Assembly: GCF_015291705.1 (NCBI RefSeq)
Contig: NZ_CP030050.1
Location: 1,550,001-1,614,000 of the forward strand
Reading direction: 5' to 3'
DNA: 64,000 bases
Source: Bradyrhizobium arachidis
GTDB lineage: Bacteria > Pseudomonadota > Alphaproteobacteria > Rhizobiales > Xanthobacteraceae
Shown: piece after piece, positions 18,329 to 29,049 of the stretch
How positions within the stretch are numbered: position 1 is the stretch's first letter
How the letters are laid out: each line of letters begins with the position of its first letter
Position numbers and translations under genes: made by a program
Notes under the pieces: model-generated
What the model was told of the DNA's origin: nothing
Seen by the model: the letters and a program-made list of their open reading frames with translations, nothing else
Databases searched by the model: none

Positions 18329-18583
18329 ATGTCTAAATCGAAGTCTGGTGTTCAGCTCGATATGTTTCCGCCCTTCACGATCAACAAGACGGATTCTGGT
18401 CGCGTCATCGTTCGCCCGCTGGAGGATGGTCATGGGATCAAGAACCGCGTTGACCGGCTCTGCGAGGCCTTCGGGGGCCGTTATGTCGACCAGGAGGAGG
18501 GCTACGTCATGACCAAGGCCGGCGTGGCCAACATGGAGGCGGCTTACGTGAAGGGCCGCGAATCGTTCTTCTGGTTGCTGTAG
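18329..18583 (+). CDS. Hypothetical protein
   Basis: 84 residues with a good ribosome-binding site (GAGGAG, nine bases before the ATG). Contains GRVIVRPLEDGHGIKNRV and GGRYVDQEEGYVMTKAG, a compact alpha/beta pattern. No domain recognised. It stands alone in the element. Confidence 0.6.
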   Translation: MSKSKSGVQLDMFPPFTINKTDSGRVIVRPLEDGHGIKNRVDRLCEAFGGRYVDQEEGYVMTKAGVANMEAAYVKGRESFFWLL

Positions 18584-18757
18584 TTTGTCCCGCGAGCCGG
18601 CACCGACGGATGCGGTTTGAAGCGCACAACTGTCGATTTTGCGCAGTGTAGCACGTAAGCCATCAAGGACTCACGGCACGATTGCTAGGCGCCGTGAATC
18701 CCAGAGTGCCGACGGGTGGCTGGCCGCCTCCCGCAGTGGTAGAAAGAGGAGTGATAG

Positions 18758-18985
18758 ATGGGCAAACCGCGCACTTATTCGTGCTGGGACACGTCAGTAA
18801 GGATCCAGGAGGCTGGTCACGGGCTTGGCGTCTACGGGAATACGTATGAACTCTTCCCAGGCGGCGGTCACACGCGTACCGGCGACGCGATTATGATCCA
18901 TATGACGCCGGGCATCCGGTTTCTGATCAAAGATGTCGACGCTGCTATTGCCGAGGCCAATCGCCGCGCGAACGAGCGGGTCTGA
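18758..18985 (+). CDS. Hypothetical protein
   Basis: 75 residues after an AGGAG ribosome-binding site. An N-terminal aromatic/Cys segment (RTYSCWDTSVRIQEAG) is followed by a beta-rich middle and a C-terminal helix (KDVDAAIAEANRRANERV). Unknown function. Confidence 0.6.
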   Translation: MGKPRTYSCWDTSVRIQEAGHGLGVYGNTYELFPGGGHTRTGDAIMIHMTPGIRFLIKDVDAAIAEANRRANERV

Positions 18986-19154
18986 CGTGTAAATCGGCGC
19001 CGGACGCCGGTAAGTACGGCTACCCACGTGGCGAGTGCCCCGCTGCGGTATCAAAAAGACAACGCAGCCGCAATGGACCGGCTCCCGGTCGCTGCCGCGA
19101 GGCCAGACTGCTAAAGCTCCAGCAACGAACCCGCCAGCCGGATCCGGAATACCG

Positions 19155-19835
19155 ATGGGCAATCTCTATTCGATCACGACCAACCAAGCCGCTATCAGCG
19201 CTCTGTTCCGCGTCGTCAACCGCTACGTCGGCAACCTTGCGCTGATGCCCGGCGTCTTTCCGGACTACAGGGCGCCGATTGTGCGCAATAGTGCCGATGG
19301 CCGGGAGCTCGCTACCGCAAGGTGGGGGATGCCGTCGTCCCAGCAAGCCCTCCTGCAGGCAACCAAGAAACGCGCCGAGAAACTGCAGGCGAAAGGCAAA
19401 ACCATCAACTTCAAGGAGTTGCTGCGGATGGAGCCGGACAGCGGCACCATCAACATCCGAAACGTGAAGTCGAAGCACTGGAGGCGCTGGCTGGGTCCGG
19501 AGCACCGCTGCGTGGTGCCGTTCAACTCGTTCAGCGAGTTCAACAAGGCCGAAGGCGGCGACATCTGGTTCGCGCTCGACGAAAGCCGTCCGCTCGCATG
19601 CTTCGCCGGCATCTGGACCAACTGGACGTCGGTCCGGAAGGTCAAGGAAGGCGAGACCACCAATAACCTCTTTGCATTTCTGACGACGGAGGCGAACGCC
19701 GAAGTCTTCGCCATCCATCCGAAGGCAATGCCCGTCATCCTGACGACGCCCGACGAGATCGAGACCTGGATGACCGCACCCGCCGCCAAAAACCGAGCCG
19801 ATGCCGGCGAGCTCACAATGCTGAAGACGTACTGA
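19155..19835 (+). pseudogene. SRAP (YedK/HMCES-type) paralogue lacking catalytic Cys2
   Basis: 226 residues starting [15 protein letters not shown] proteins use Cys2 to form a covalent crosslink with abasic sites in single-stranded DNA. Here codon 2 is GGC (Gly); in the homologous gene at 57773-58498 the protein starts [11 protein letters not shown], so a single T-to-G change would explain the loss. The Glu in PFNSFSEF and the His in [11 protein letters not shown] remain. The C-terminus is also replaced: after WMTAPA the residues no longer match the intact paralogue. Most likely inactive for crosslinking; it may be a decaying copy. Confidence 0.75.
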
Positions 19836-20025
19836 GTCAGAGTTCGTTGGACTGTTCTGAATGGCGCGCCACTCAGAACAAAACTGCGAACTCGAATGTA
19901 ATTGAAATTACAGCCATACATTGCTCGACCTGCCGCTTAAGGGTTGAGCCTATCTTCAACAGGACAAGCGCGCCGGCTGGAAGGACATTGGGCCAAGAGA
20001 AAGCGAGTGGCCTCAAGTGCCGTCA

Positions 20026-20103
20026 TGCAGCCGAGACCGGCGTGACAGCTTGCCGATAGACGCCGTCCCCCACGTCGCCAGCCGCAAAGAGGCCCGGCTT
20101 GAG
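20026..20103 (-). pseudogene. Thioredoxin reductase C-terminal fragment
   Basis: Minus-strand translation gives KPGLFAAGDVGDGVYRQAVT, the FAD-binding GD motif region of TrxB-type pyridine nucleotide disulfide oxidoreductases. Nothing upstream in this 440-nt gap (19836-20276) continues it. A short relic. Confidence 0.55.
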
Positions 20104-20276
20104 CGTCGCAAATCGGTGAGGGCTACGCTCGCCTGCGCTGATCGTCGGAGGAACGAGAATACGTTTTACTCCTTCAAACAGGATATTGTGCACTCCAGCG
20201 CATTGGCAGCGTACCGCAGCGGCTCTAGGTAAAATGATGATATTGTGACGATCGTCGAGAAGCGGGAGACGAGGCA

Positions 20277-20471
20277 ATGATACGGGATGAGAAGCTCCAA
20301 AGGATCATCGAACGCGCTATCCAATCAGCTTTCGTTGATTTTCCGGACGCGGGAAACGGGACGGCGTGGCCGAAAACTTACAAAGAGCCCAACGAATGCA
20401 AGACTATCGCAACAGCCGTCCTCGCCGCTCTCGAAAATGCAGGCTACACAATTTCGCTCGATGCAAACTGA
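20277..20471 (+). CDS. Small hypothetical protein
   Basis: 64 residues with a GAGACGAGG ribosome-binding site. Reads as a helical N-terminus (LQRIIERAIQSAFVDF) and a C-terminal helix (CKTIATAVLAALENAGY). Convergent with ppk2. Unknown function. Confidence 0.55.
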   Translation: MIRDEKLQRIIERAIQSAFVDFPDAGNGTAWPKTYKEPNECKTIATAVLAALENAGYTISLDAN

Positions 20472-20489
20472 GGCATCAAGGTAAGCCAA

Positions 20490-21278
20490 CTAAGCCTCGA
20501 TCAGGGCGCGCTCATAACAGGCTTTATCGTAAGGAAAAACGACCGCCGGATCGGGCCTGTGGAGACGACGGTGCTTTCCGGGATAGTGCAGCCGCCACAG
20601 AACATCGCGAATGATATTAAGTCGCGCATGTTCCTTGTCGCCGGCCCGGACCACGGTCCAGGGCGAGGTGACGGTGTGCGTCCGTTCCAGCATCTTGTCC
20701 CGGGCTTCGGAATAGGCCTTCCAAAGCTTCTGCGCCTTGGCATCGATCGGGCTCAGCTTCCATTGCTTCAGGGGATCCCTTTGGCGGTCGGCGAGCCGTC
20801 GCTTCTGCTCCTGTTTCGAAATATCAAGATAGTACTTGAGCAGGGTAATACCCGAACGCTCAATCATTGCTTCGAAACCCGGCACGGTCTCGAGGAATTC
20901 CTCGGTTTCCTTCTTGGTGCAAAAGTTCATGACACGCTCAACTCCAGCACGGTTGTACCAACTGCGATTGAACAGCACGATCTCTCCTGCCGCGGGCAAG
21001 TGCGAAACGTGACGCTGGAAGTACCATGAACACCGCTCCCGATTGCTCGGCGGCCCCAGCGCTACGATGCGGGTATCACGCGGGCTTAGATGTTCGACAA
21101 TCGACTTGATCGTGCCATCCTTGCCGGCGGCGTCGCGACCTTCGACGATGACAAGGATTCGCTGGCCGCGCTCAATCACGCTGCGCTGCAGCTTGACGAG
21201 CTCGATTTGCAGCCGGACCAGCAGCGCGTGATACCTATGGCGACTCAAATGTTGCGGAAGCGGTGGCCGGTTCTTCAT
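20490..21278 (-). CDS. ppk2: Polyphosphate kinase 2
   Basis: 262 residues from the ATG at 21278 behind a perfect AGGAGG; the frame open to 21563 has no such site. PPK2 uses polyphosphate to phosphorylate nucleotides (or the reverse). Walker A (GRDAAGKDG, near residues 47-55) and the Walker B-like FNRSWYNRAGVE are intact, as is the family lid region. The length is typical of single-domain class I enzymes. No operon partner. It is the first gene of the stress region and polyphosphate metabolism fits that setting. Confidence 0.93.
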   Translation of the reverse strand: MKNRPPLPQHLSRHRYHALLVRLQIELVKLQRSVIERGQRILVIVEGRDAAGKDGTIKSIVEHLSPRDTRIVALGPPSNRERCSWYFQRHVSHLPAAGEIVLFNRSWYNRAGVERVMNFCTKKETEEFLETVPGFEAMIERSGITLLKYYLDISKQEQKRRLADRQRDPLKQWKLSPIDAKAQKLWKAYSEARDKMLERTHTVTSPWTVVRAGDKEHARLNIIRDVLWRLHYPGKHRRLHRPDPAVVFPYDKACYERALIEA

Positions 21279-21606
21279 GGTTCGATCCCTCCTAGTCGCC
21301 TCACTATCCAGGGTTGTCACGCCGACACGACGCTGTCCATCATTTGCGGCCCTCCGACCAGCGGTCACGTCACACTTGTCGGATCCTGTCGCACCGCGAA
21401 ACTGATGTTGTGCTTGCACTTCGACACCCGTCAACATGACCGTATAAATGAATCGCAGCGTTCTTGCTCGGTGCCTCGTCCGCAAATCCGCCCGGGTTTC
21501 GGTCGTCTGGATTGACATTTGCATGGGCACGTTCAACTCGGCCATACTTCCCGAGGGGACCACCGGATAAGGGCCTGTCAGACGCTGCCGCGGATTGGAG
21601 CTTGCG

Positions 21607-22470
21607 TTGATTACGCTGAAGGTTCTTCACACGACGACCTATCGATTCAACGAACACGTGCACCTGTTGCCGCACCGCTTGATGCTTCGTCCGCGCGAAA
21701 GCCGCGAGCTTCGTTTGATTTCGAGCAACGTCACGGTGACGCCGCATGCGGCCTTGACCTGGGCGCACGATGTGTTTGGCAATGCAATCGCGACGGCCAC
21801 GTTTCAGATGACAGCCTCCAACCTGGTGATCGCCAGCGTCGCGGAGCTTCAGCTCGACGCGGTTGCATGGCCGGTGTTCGATATCGCTGTCTCGGCCATG
21901 TCTTACCCATTCCGCTATTCTGATGACGATTGGACCGATCTCGGCGCCCTGGCTCTCCCCCAGTTCTCGGACACGGCGGGGGTCCTACGAAATTGGGCAC
22001 AAATGTTCGTTCGAGGAGGTCGGACTGATACGCTGTCGCTGCTAAAGGACCTGAGCGTCGGCGTTTCGGAAGCTGTCCGGTACCAGAGCCGTGAGGATGA
22101 GGGTACCCAAACGCCGGTAGAAACATTAAATCGTGGCTTGGGGTCATGCCGGGATTTCGCGGTGCTGTTTACCGAAGCAGCACGCATGCTCGGGTTCGGA
22201 GCCAGGATCGTCTCCGGCTATCTTTACAATCCAGAGCAACAGAGCGTCGGATCGAGCAATGCGGGATCAACCCATGCGTGGGCCGAGGTCTTCGTACCGG
22301 GCGCCGGCTGGATCCCTTTCGACCCGACGAATCGCAGCCTCGGCGGCCTCAATCTGATCCCAGTCGCGGTCGCGCGCGACATCCGGCAGACGATTCCAGT
22401 GTCCGGCAGCTTCGTCGGCAGCATCGGCGCCTTCGCCGGGATGTCCGTAGAAGTTCTTGTCACATCATAG
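21607..22470 (+). CDS. Transglutaminase-like protease-fold protein
   Basis: 287 residues from TTG at 21607, chosen because GGAG lies just upstream; an in-frame TTG at 21595 would add four residues. An N-terminal bacterial transglutaminase-associated beta domain (VLHTTTYRFNEHVHLLPHRL) is followed by the papain-like core with Cys in LGSCRDFAVLF, His in STHAWAEVF and Asp in WIPFDPTN. Such proteins are predicted cysteine proteases or amidases. No signal peptide is visible. It stands alone. Confidence 0.85.
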   Translation: MITLKVLHTTTYRFNEHVHLLPHRLMLRPRESRELRLISSNVTVTPHAALTWAHDVFGNAIATATFQMTASNLVIASVAELQLDAVAWPVFDIAVSAMSYPFRYSDDDWTDLGALALPQFSDTAGVLRNWAQMFVRGGRTDTLSLLKDLSVGVSEAVRYQSREDEGTQTPVETLNRGLGSCRDFAVLFTEAARMLGFGARIVSGYLYNPEQQSVGSSNAGSTHAWAEVFVPGAGWIPFDPTNRSLGGLNLIPVAVARDIRQTIPVSGSFVGSIGAFAGMSVEVLVTS

Positions 22471-22625
22471 ATCGACGCATTGGACCTTCGGCAACCTTTC
22501 TGATCAGTCGTTCAGCTTCAAGGCCCTCACGTTTTCTAGAAGGGACTTCAGGCGCCCGCTCATGATGGGCATCGCCTGTTGCGCCTACTCGTCAGTGGGG
22601 CTTGGGCCAAAGAGTGACGTTGCGA

Positions 22626-22823
22626 TCAGTGATGCCGTCCTAATCTGATGGCAAATTCCCTTTCGTTAAATTTTCTTGAATGAGCAATTTTGACCATGAG
22701 CTCGCGCCGCGTTGCGGCACAATACTTCTCACCGCCCTGCTCTCGGCATCCATCGATGATTGAGAGAATGTTTGCGAGGAGCGCAGCTATAGCCAAATGA
22801 TTCCCGCTAACGGCAACACCCAC
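22626..22823 (-). CDS. Small hypothetical protein
   Basis: 65 residues, starting GVAVSGNHLAIAALLANILS and ending basic. Reads naturally but no family is recognised. The segment just inside its 3' part carries the word TGAGCAATTTTGACCAT on the plus strand, similar to the leader box described at 35613 and elsewhere, so the region may be a decayed copy of that element. Confidence 0.4.
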   Translation of the reverse strand: MGVAVSGNHLAIAALLANILSIIDGCREQGGEKYCAATRRELMVKIAHSRKFNEREFAIRLGRHH

Positions 22824-22940
22824 TGAAGGATCGCCGCTAGGCAGAATGGAATTGGGCGATTGGCATAACCTGTCGACAGACTTTCAGGGCTGTCGCTGAC
22901 CCACGTCAATCCACACGAAACAAACAAATCGGCGATAGCT

Positions 22941-22965
22941 GGAACTCTTGTCGGCTTGCCCTGTT
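22941..22965 (+). promoter_or_regulatory. EcfG-type promoter
   Basis: GGAAC at 22941-22945, 17 nt, GTT at 22963-22965, i.e. GGAAC-N16-TGTT, matching the alphaproteobacterial general-stress sigma (EcfG) consensus GGAAC-N16/17-CGTT at all but one base. The ATG at 23009 lies 44 nt downstream. Confidence 0.65.
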
Positions 22966-23008
22966 CATTCTTTGTCCCATTCCGGACGCATAAGAATTGG
23001 TGGATACT

Positions 23009-23260
23009 ATGAAAAGAATTCTATTAGCGACAGTCTCTGTTCTCGCATTCGCTTCTCCGTCATTCGCGGCTGAGACTGGCAAAACCGTTGGCCAATCGCC
23101 CTCCTCGTTCTACCTGGCTCAGGATACTGCGACCATGAAGTGTCAGATCGTCGAGAGCCAGCCTGCTGCCGGCGGCAGCATGAGGGTTGTCGGCGCCGCT
23201 CACACGACAAAGGCCTCGGCAGAAGCGGCTTTGAAGGCGGACAAAACTTGCGCCAAGTAA
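23009..23260 (+). CDS. Small exported protein
   Basis: 83 residues with a signal peptide ending near SPSFAAETG. The mature protein has YLAQDTATMKCQIVESQP and two cysteines. It has the composition of small periplasmic proteins induced under stress in bradyrhizobia. Driven by the EcfG-type promoter at 22941. No domain recognised. Confidence 0.7.
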   Translation: MKRILLATVSVLAFASPSFAAETGKTVGQSPSSFYLAQDTATMKCQIVESQPAAGGSMRVVGAAHTTKASAEAALKADKTCAK

Positions 23261-23433
23261 TCGGTTAAGTCGCGGCGCGAGCACAAAGGCGGCTCTGCGA
23301 GTTCGCTAGAACCACGAATCCTCGGATCCGCTCCCACCAGCGCCTCGAGCGCCCTGGGTCGAGGTTCTTTATCGGCCAGCGGCACGCAATCGACTTGCCG
23401 CTTGAGGTGCTCCAAATTCGAGAGGATACGACC

Positions 23434-23787
23434 ATGAACCAGCAGACAATGAAATACGCGATTGCGGTCGCACTCTTCGGTGCGGCGACGCTCGCCTCGG
23501 TGCTGCCTTCGGGGGCAGCTCCGATCTCGCCGAGCACGACTCTTCCGACACAAGCGGCTTCGTCGTCCGCAGTGACAGAAGTCTACTACCGACGCCACTA
23601 CCGCGGTCGCGGCTACTATGGCGCTCCGGGGGCCGCAATTGGTCTTGGCATCCTGGGTGCCGCGGCTGGAGCCGCCGCCTACGGGGCCTACGGAGCCTAC
23701 GGGCCAGGCTACGCGCCGGGCTACTATGCGCCAGATTACTACGGCGGCCCGTATCCCTATCGCCGCCAATACTACGCCCCGTATTGA
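23434..23787 (+). CDS. Exported Gly/Tyr-rich protein
   Basis: 117 residues from the ATG at 23434 (GAGAGGAT upstream). Signal peptide, then a YYRRHYRGRGYYGAPG motif and a hydrophobic glycine-zipper segment (LGILGAAAGAAAYGAYGAYG), ending in Tyr-rich repeats. Such proteins associate with the envelope; specific role unknown. Confidence 0.7.
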   Translation: MNQQTMKYAIAVALFGAATLASVLPSGAAPISPSTTLPTQAASSSAVTEVYYRRHYRGRGYYGAPGAAIGLGILGAAAGAAAYGAYGAYGPGYAPGYYAPDYYGGPYPYRRQYYAPY

Positions 23788-24023
23788 GGGCACGAGCGAC
23801 GCTGTTTGGGCGTGGCAACCTCTGTCACAGACCATTCCCACTCAACACGCGCTCGAGCGCGCACTGGATCGCGATGGCGCGGCTGCGCCCTTGTGATCCG
23901 GTCAACTGCATCGGCCGCTCCCATCCGGGGTCGCCTGCGGACTCTTGCAGGAGGTCGACGAATCGCAAGACAGACAAAACTTGAGACCCAATATCCACAA
24001 GGTCCCACCAAAGGAGTCGGACA

Positions 24024-24188
24024 ATGTCGATCGGACTTATCCTCATCATCCTCCTCATCATCTTCCTGCTTGGTGGCTTCAGCGGCCGCTTCGGCGGCTA
24101 CGGCTACGGCTATGGCCACGGTGGGATGGGGGTCATCGGTACCATCCTGGTCATCCTCGTCGTATTGCTACTTCTGGGTCGGCTCTGA
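24024..24188 (+). CDS. Small membrane protein, DUF3309-like
   Basis: 54 residues: a first membrane segment (IGLILIILLIIFLLGG), a Gly/Tyr-rich hydrophilic middle (GRFGGYGYGYGHGG), and a second segment (VIGTILVILVVLLLLGRL). This matches the DUF3309 layout of very short double-spanning proteins. An AGGAG ribosome-binding site lies in the right place. Function unknown, though common in stress-related regions. Confidence 0.75.
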   Translation: MSIGLILIILLIIFLLGGFSGRFGGYGYGYGHGGMGVIGTILVILVVLLLLGRL

Positions 24189-24269
24189 CCCTCGCAGGGT
24201 CGGCTGTGTCGACCGGGCGCCTCCCAAAATATCCTTTCCCCGCGTACCGGGTCCCAACGAGCTCGACCA

Positions 24270-24545
24270 GCTGAAGCCGACAATGCCCGCCGATGAAGGG
24301 GTGTTTGTGCCTGCCTCGGTCCTGCTGCAGCGGCTGCACGACGAGGCAGCGGCAAGATCGCTTTACCCTGGGCTGGCTGATGGGTCGCCTACACAAGCGC
24401 TCCTTCGGCCCTATTATGCCGCTGCTCGCTGTGGTCGCTATTGCACCGGATGTCTCGATCGTAGCCGGCCTGCTACTCATGATCCCCGCGTCCCAGATGA
24501 TCGCGGTCTTCGGTCTAATCACGGGGGCGACCAACCAGGGCAGAG
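24270..24545 (+). pseudogene. ExoD-type protein N-terminal fragment, frameshifted
   Basis: PADEGVFVPASVLLQRLHDE in one frame continues after a frameshift as DRFTLGWLMGRLHKRSFGPI and a hydrophobic segment ending PASQMI. This is the start of an exopolysaccharide-synthesis ExoD family membrane protein; the remaining two thirds are absent. A second exoD relic lies at 42860-43370. Confidence 0.6.
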
Positions 24546-24677
24546 CTATGCACTTCCCAAAATCCAGTAACGGTGGGGTGAGTCCTGACTGGTTTGGTAA
24601 CAATTCTCACCCGCCACCCGGCTGCAATGCAAAGTGCTGATTTTGAGATATTGCACAAGGCGTCCTCACGGAAATCC

Positions 24678-24717
24678 GTGAAACGGCGAGAATTCATCAC
24701 GCTTCTCGGCGGCCGCT
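24678..24717 (+). pseudogene. Signal-sequence fragment
   Basis: VKRREFITLLGGR is the beginning of a family of bradyrhizobial periplasmic binding proteins that start MKRREFITLLGG. The rest is missing. It sits between the exoD fragment and the groEL terminator. Confidence 0.4.
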
Positions 24718-24733
24718 TTTTGCTGATTCCTGC

Positions 24734-24764
24734 AAAAAAGGCCCAAGCATCTCTGCCGGGCCTT
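24734..24764 (-). terminator. groEL terminator
   Basis: A 7-bp stem (24738-24744 with 24758-24764) followed on the minus strand by six T. It sits 31 nt after the groEL stop codon. Confidence 0.85.
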
Positions 24765-24794
24765 CGTTATTGTTGAGCTCTGAACGAGTAGGAC

Positions 24795-26456
<1,662 letters not shown>

Positions 26457-26574
26457 TCAAATCCGAAAGACCGCGCGACTCGGCGAGCTCTTTAGGGACG
26501 TGAGTTCAACTTGCGGGCCTTATCCTTCTCCTTCGAGACGCTGGCTGCTTGGGATAAGGAAAACAGACTGGCGC

Positions 26575-26889
26575 TTAGGCGACCTTCTTCTTGGCGGCGG
26601 GCAGCTCGGTGAGAACGCCCATAATGTCGCTTTCCTTCATGATCAGTACTTCCTGATCATCGAGCTCGATCTCCGTACCTGACCACTTGCCGAACAGGAC
26701 GCGGTCGCCAACCTTGAGATCGATGGGCAGCTTGCCGGATTCGTCGCGGCCGCCTGGGCCAACCGCCGTGATCTCGCCCTGCGAAGGTTTTTCCTTGGCG
26801 CTGTCCGGAATGATGATGCCGCCAGTGGTCTTCTCTTCGGCTTCGATACGCTTGACCGCAACGCGGTCGTGAAGCGGACGGAATTTCAT
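26575..26889 (-). CDS. groES: Co-chaperonin GroES
   Basis: 104 residues, typical length. The family pattern [19 protein letters not shown] and the mobile loop [16 protein letters not shown] are intact. Forms the heptameric lid of GroEL. A GGAGGG ribosome-binding site is present. First gene of the operon, with an extended C-terminal AAKKKVA tail common in rhizobia. Confidence 0.97.
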   Translation of the reverse strand: MKFRPLHDRVAVKRIEAEEKTTGGIIIPDSAKEKPSQGEITAVGPGGRDESGKLPIDLKVGDRVLFGKWSGTEIELDDQEVLIMKESDIMGVLTELPAAKKKVA

Positions 26890-26929
26890 GCTGCCCTCCT
26901 GTTTTCTTGTTGTTGTTGCTTTGGACGAA

Positions 26930-26956
26930 ATGGCAGTCGTGGCCAGCGAGTGCTAA
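26930..26956 (-). promoter_or_regulatory. Degenerate CIRCE (HrcA operator)
   Basis: On the minus strand TTAGCACTC, nine bases, GACTGCCAT. The left arm is the perfect consensus; the right arm matches GAGTGCTAA at six of nine bases. It lies 41 nt upstream of groES, the classic place. HrcA control is likely but weakened. Confidence 0.65.
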
Positions 26957-27232
26957 TCAGCACATAAGCCGCCGCAAGGGGACGTACAAGACCGTCCCGA
27001 AACGATATTCGCTCAGAGCATCACGAAATAGCTGCCAAGACCGCGGCGGCTAAGGATCCGGTGAAGGCCAGCTGTGTGGTGCGAAAGTCGTTGGACGCCG
27101 CGTCATCAAATTTGAGAAAGCTTCCCATCGCGCAGGGGCATTGCGTTGTTCTCGACGTGCGCCAGAATACGCCGGACGTCGGTCGCTTCTTGTGCAGCCA
27201 TTCAGCGGTGCTTGTCGAGATCGAGTGGCTCG

Positions 27233-27502
27233 TCACTCGCGAGGCGCTTCGGCATCAATGCGCTGAGCGTCAGCCAAATCGACCGGGTTGATGGAAATCC
27301 TCTCCACCGTTGAAGTGCGCGGCGGCGCCGCCGGCACCGTGATCATAGTGGCAACCCGGCGAAACGCCTCGAACGACAATCCTTCGATCATCTCCTCATC
27401 GGTGATGACCTCGTAGGCACCCGGAGGCAGGAGGCGGTCGATGCCCTTGATCCGGAAGGGATGCTTGAAGGTGACCGTTTCGCGTCGGGAGCGCATGGTC
27501 AT
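27233..27502 (-). CDS. Conserved-type hypothetical protein
   Basis: 89 residues. A beta-strand-rich N-terminal half (RETVTFKHPFRIKGIDRLLPPGAYEVITDEE) suggests a small barrel; the C-terminal part contains ERISINPVDLADAQRID. This pattern is familiar from bradyrhizobial unknowns. No further function. GAAGGAT lies upstream of the start. Confidence 0.65.
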   Translation of the reverse strand: MTMRSRRETVTFKHPFRIKGIDRLLPPGAYEVITDEEMIEGLSFEAFRRVATMITVPAAPPRTSTVERISINPVDLADAQRIDAEAPRE

Positions 27503-28054
27503 GATCGGCTATCCTTCAGAAACGGCTTTGCATCGGCGCGATAGTGAAGCAATCCGTTTACAGTGCTTTCTGTGCCGAGATTAGCTATCTCTTTATCATG
27601 AGATGGCTGCGAAGTCACCAAACACAAGGCAATACACATCGCGGATTTGTATAGATGCCGGCGGACGAAATGCTTGCTGATGCCAAGTGAAAAAATGCGA
27701 GTTGGCGATCGGCAAGCATCGCGACTCGGAGAGAAGAAATGCTATCTCGCAAATCTACCAGCCGAGATAGACTTGCAGCGGTTGGCTACAACCGTCATGG
27801 CGCGATGGGACGGTTCTGGCACGGTCTTCATCGTCACGCTCTTATGACGATGGTTGCTTACGCCTTCTTGCAGCACTTCCGCATTGCCAAGACGGGGCGC
27901 AAAAATGAAACGACGGCCACCACCTCAGCCCAACCTGCCAGCCGCGCGTCCCGCCATCGTCGCTCTCATTCTTCAGCCATCAGATCCGCGATACGGGTAC
28001 TGCAGAACACAGGTCAGCGAAGAGCAAGGCGTGAACAAATCTGCCAAAGTCGTG
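27503..28054. other. Gap without a supported gene
   Basis: Short open frames exist (for example a proline-rich one from 27906) but they lack ribosome-binding sites or run antisense into the next gene. AT content is locally higher than in the neighbours around 27560-27700. Confidence 0.4.
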
Positions 28055-28372
28055 TTAGCGCCCACCCGAAGCACCTTTATGATCGTGCAGGAAACGGGCG
28101 ATCCGCGTCTTCAACACGGTGGCGTCGTGCGATTTGCCCGAGGCCGCGTGCTCGAAGAGCCTGCGCTGGACGTCAGTAGGCAGATCATTCCATTCGCTGA
28201 CAAGGGCGGCACCCAGACATTCCAGGACTCTGCGCTCCACATCGCGCAAATCGCTGGCTTCATAGGGTAAAGGCCACGCCAACTCCTGCGCTCCGCCTTC
28301 CTCGTCCCAACGGTCGAGAGCGGTTGCCATTTCTTCTCCCGACGTTGGCCTTCGACCTTTCTTTTTGACCAT
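28055..28372 (-). CDS. Hypothetical protein, paralogous to the 34867-35385 product
   Basis: 105 residues from the ATG at 28372. Contains ATALDRWDEEGGA and the core LECLGAALVSEWNDLPTDVQRRLFEHA followed by RIARFLHDHKG. The same core (LRCLGAAIIMQWNALP..., QIARFLHKHKD) and the ALSRWDNEGGA segment occur, in reversed order, in the protein at 34867-35385, so this is a circularly rearranged pair. Function unknown. Confidence 0.65.
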   Translation of the reverse strand: MVKKKGRRPTSGEEMATALDRWDEEGGAQELAWPLPYEASDLRDVERRVLECLGAALVSEWNDLPTDVQRRLFEHAASGKSHDATVLKTRIARFLHDHKGASGGR

Positions 28373-28469
28373 TCTATATAGTCGCATATATCGGCATTAA
28401 GCGCCATTCGCTCGATCGCGGGGCGATCCGAAGCGCCAATCCTTCCAGTACCGAGAATGCCGCGGCCGC

Positions 28470-28495
28470 GGAACTCGGTAGTTCGCCCATCGGTT
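28470..28495 (+). promoter_or_regulatory. EcfG-type promoter
   Basis: GGAAC at 28470-28474 and GTT at 28493-28495 with 18 nt between (GGAAC-N17-GGTT). The gene at 28540 begins 45 nt downstream. Confidence 0.5.
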
Positions 28496-28539
28496 ATTGC
28501 AGCGGTTTGTTCGCGCGGCGTACAGACTCAAGGTTCACC

Positions 28540-28788
28540 ATGGATGTGATCGTTACACCGGCAGAGGGAGGCACGGTTTGGCAGCTGACGGACCTGCTCG
28601 GCCGCTCGATGGGGCGCATCACGGCAAGCGCTCCACGTCAGTTCATGATCCATCCGGAGGGCCACGCATCGGAAACTATGGCCGGCATACAGCAAGGGCC
28701 GCACGCCTCGCTCGACGCCGCACTGGCTGAGATCGAGAGGCACACCCGGGGCGTCTGCCGTCGAAATCCTGGCGAAGATCAGCTTTAG
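28540..28788 (+). CDS. Small hypothetical protein
   Basis: 82 residues from the ATG at 28540. The N-terminal half is beta-rich (DVIVTPAEGGTVWQLTDLLGRSMGRI), the C-terminal part helical (ASLDAALAEIERHTRGVC). It follows an EcfG-type promoter. No domain recognised. Confidence 0.6.
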   Translation: MDVIVTPAEGGTVWQLTDLLGRSMGRITASAPRQFMIHPEGHASETMAGIQQGPHASLDAALAEIERHTRGVCRRNPGEDQL

Positions 28789-29049
28789 ACAGCGCCCAAC
28801 AATCCAGATCGTCGGCAGAGTATCCTATATTTACTGCGGGAAGATCTATATGTTTTACAGGTAACGCCCGCCTAGATTGCCTGATGACGGGACCGTCAGT
28901 TCCGGTAGAAGGAATTGTGGATTTTCGCGCGAGGACCGAGCGAATGTGGGCTCCGGCGGATGTCACCGCCGATCATTGCGTTGCCGTGTTCGCCGAGATC
29001 TTTTGGCGGCTCGGCTCGACGCAACCCTGACAGTGCGGAGGGAACCCGC

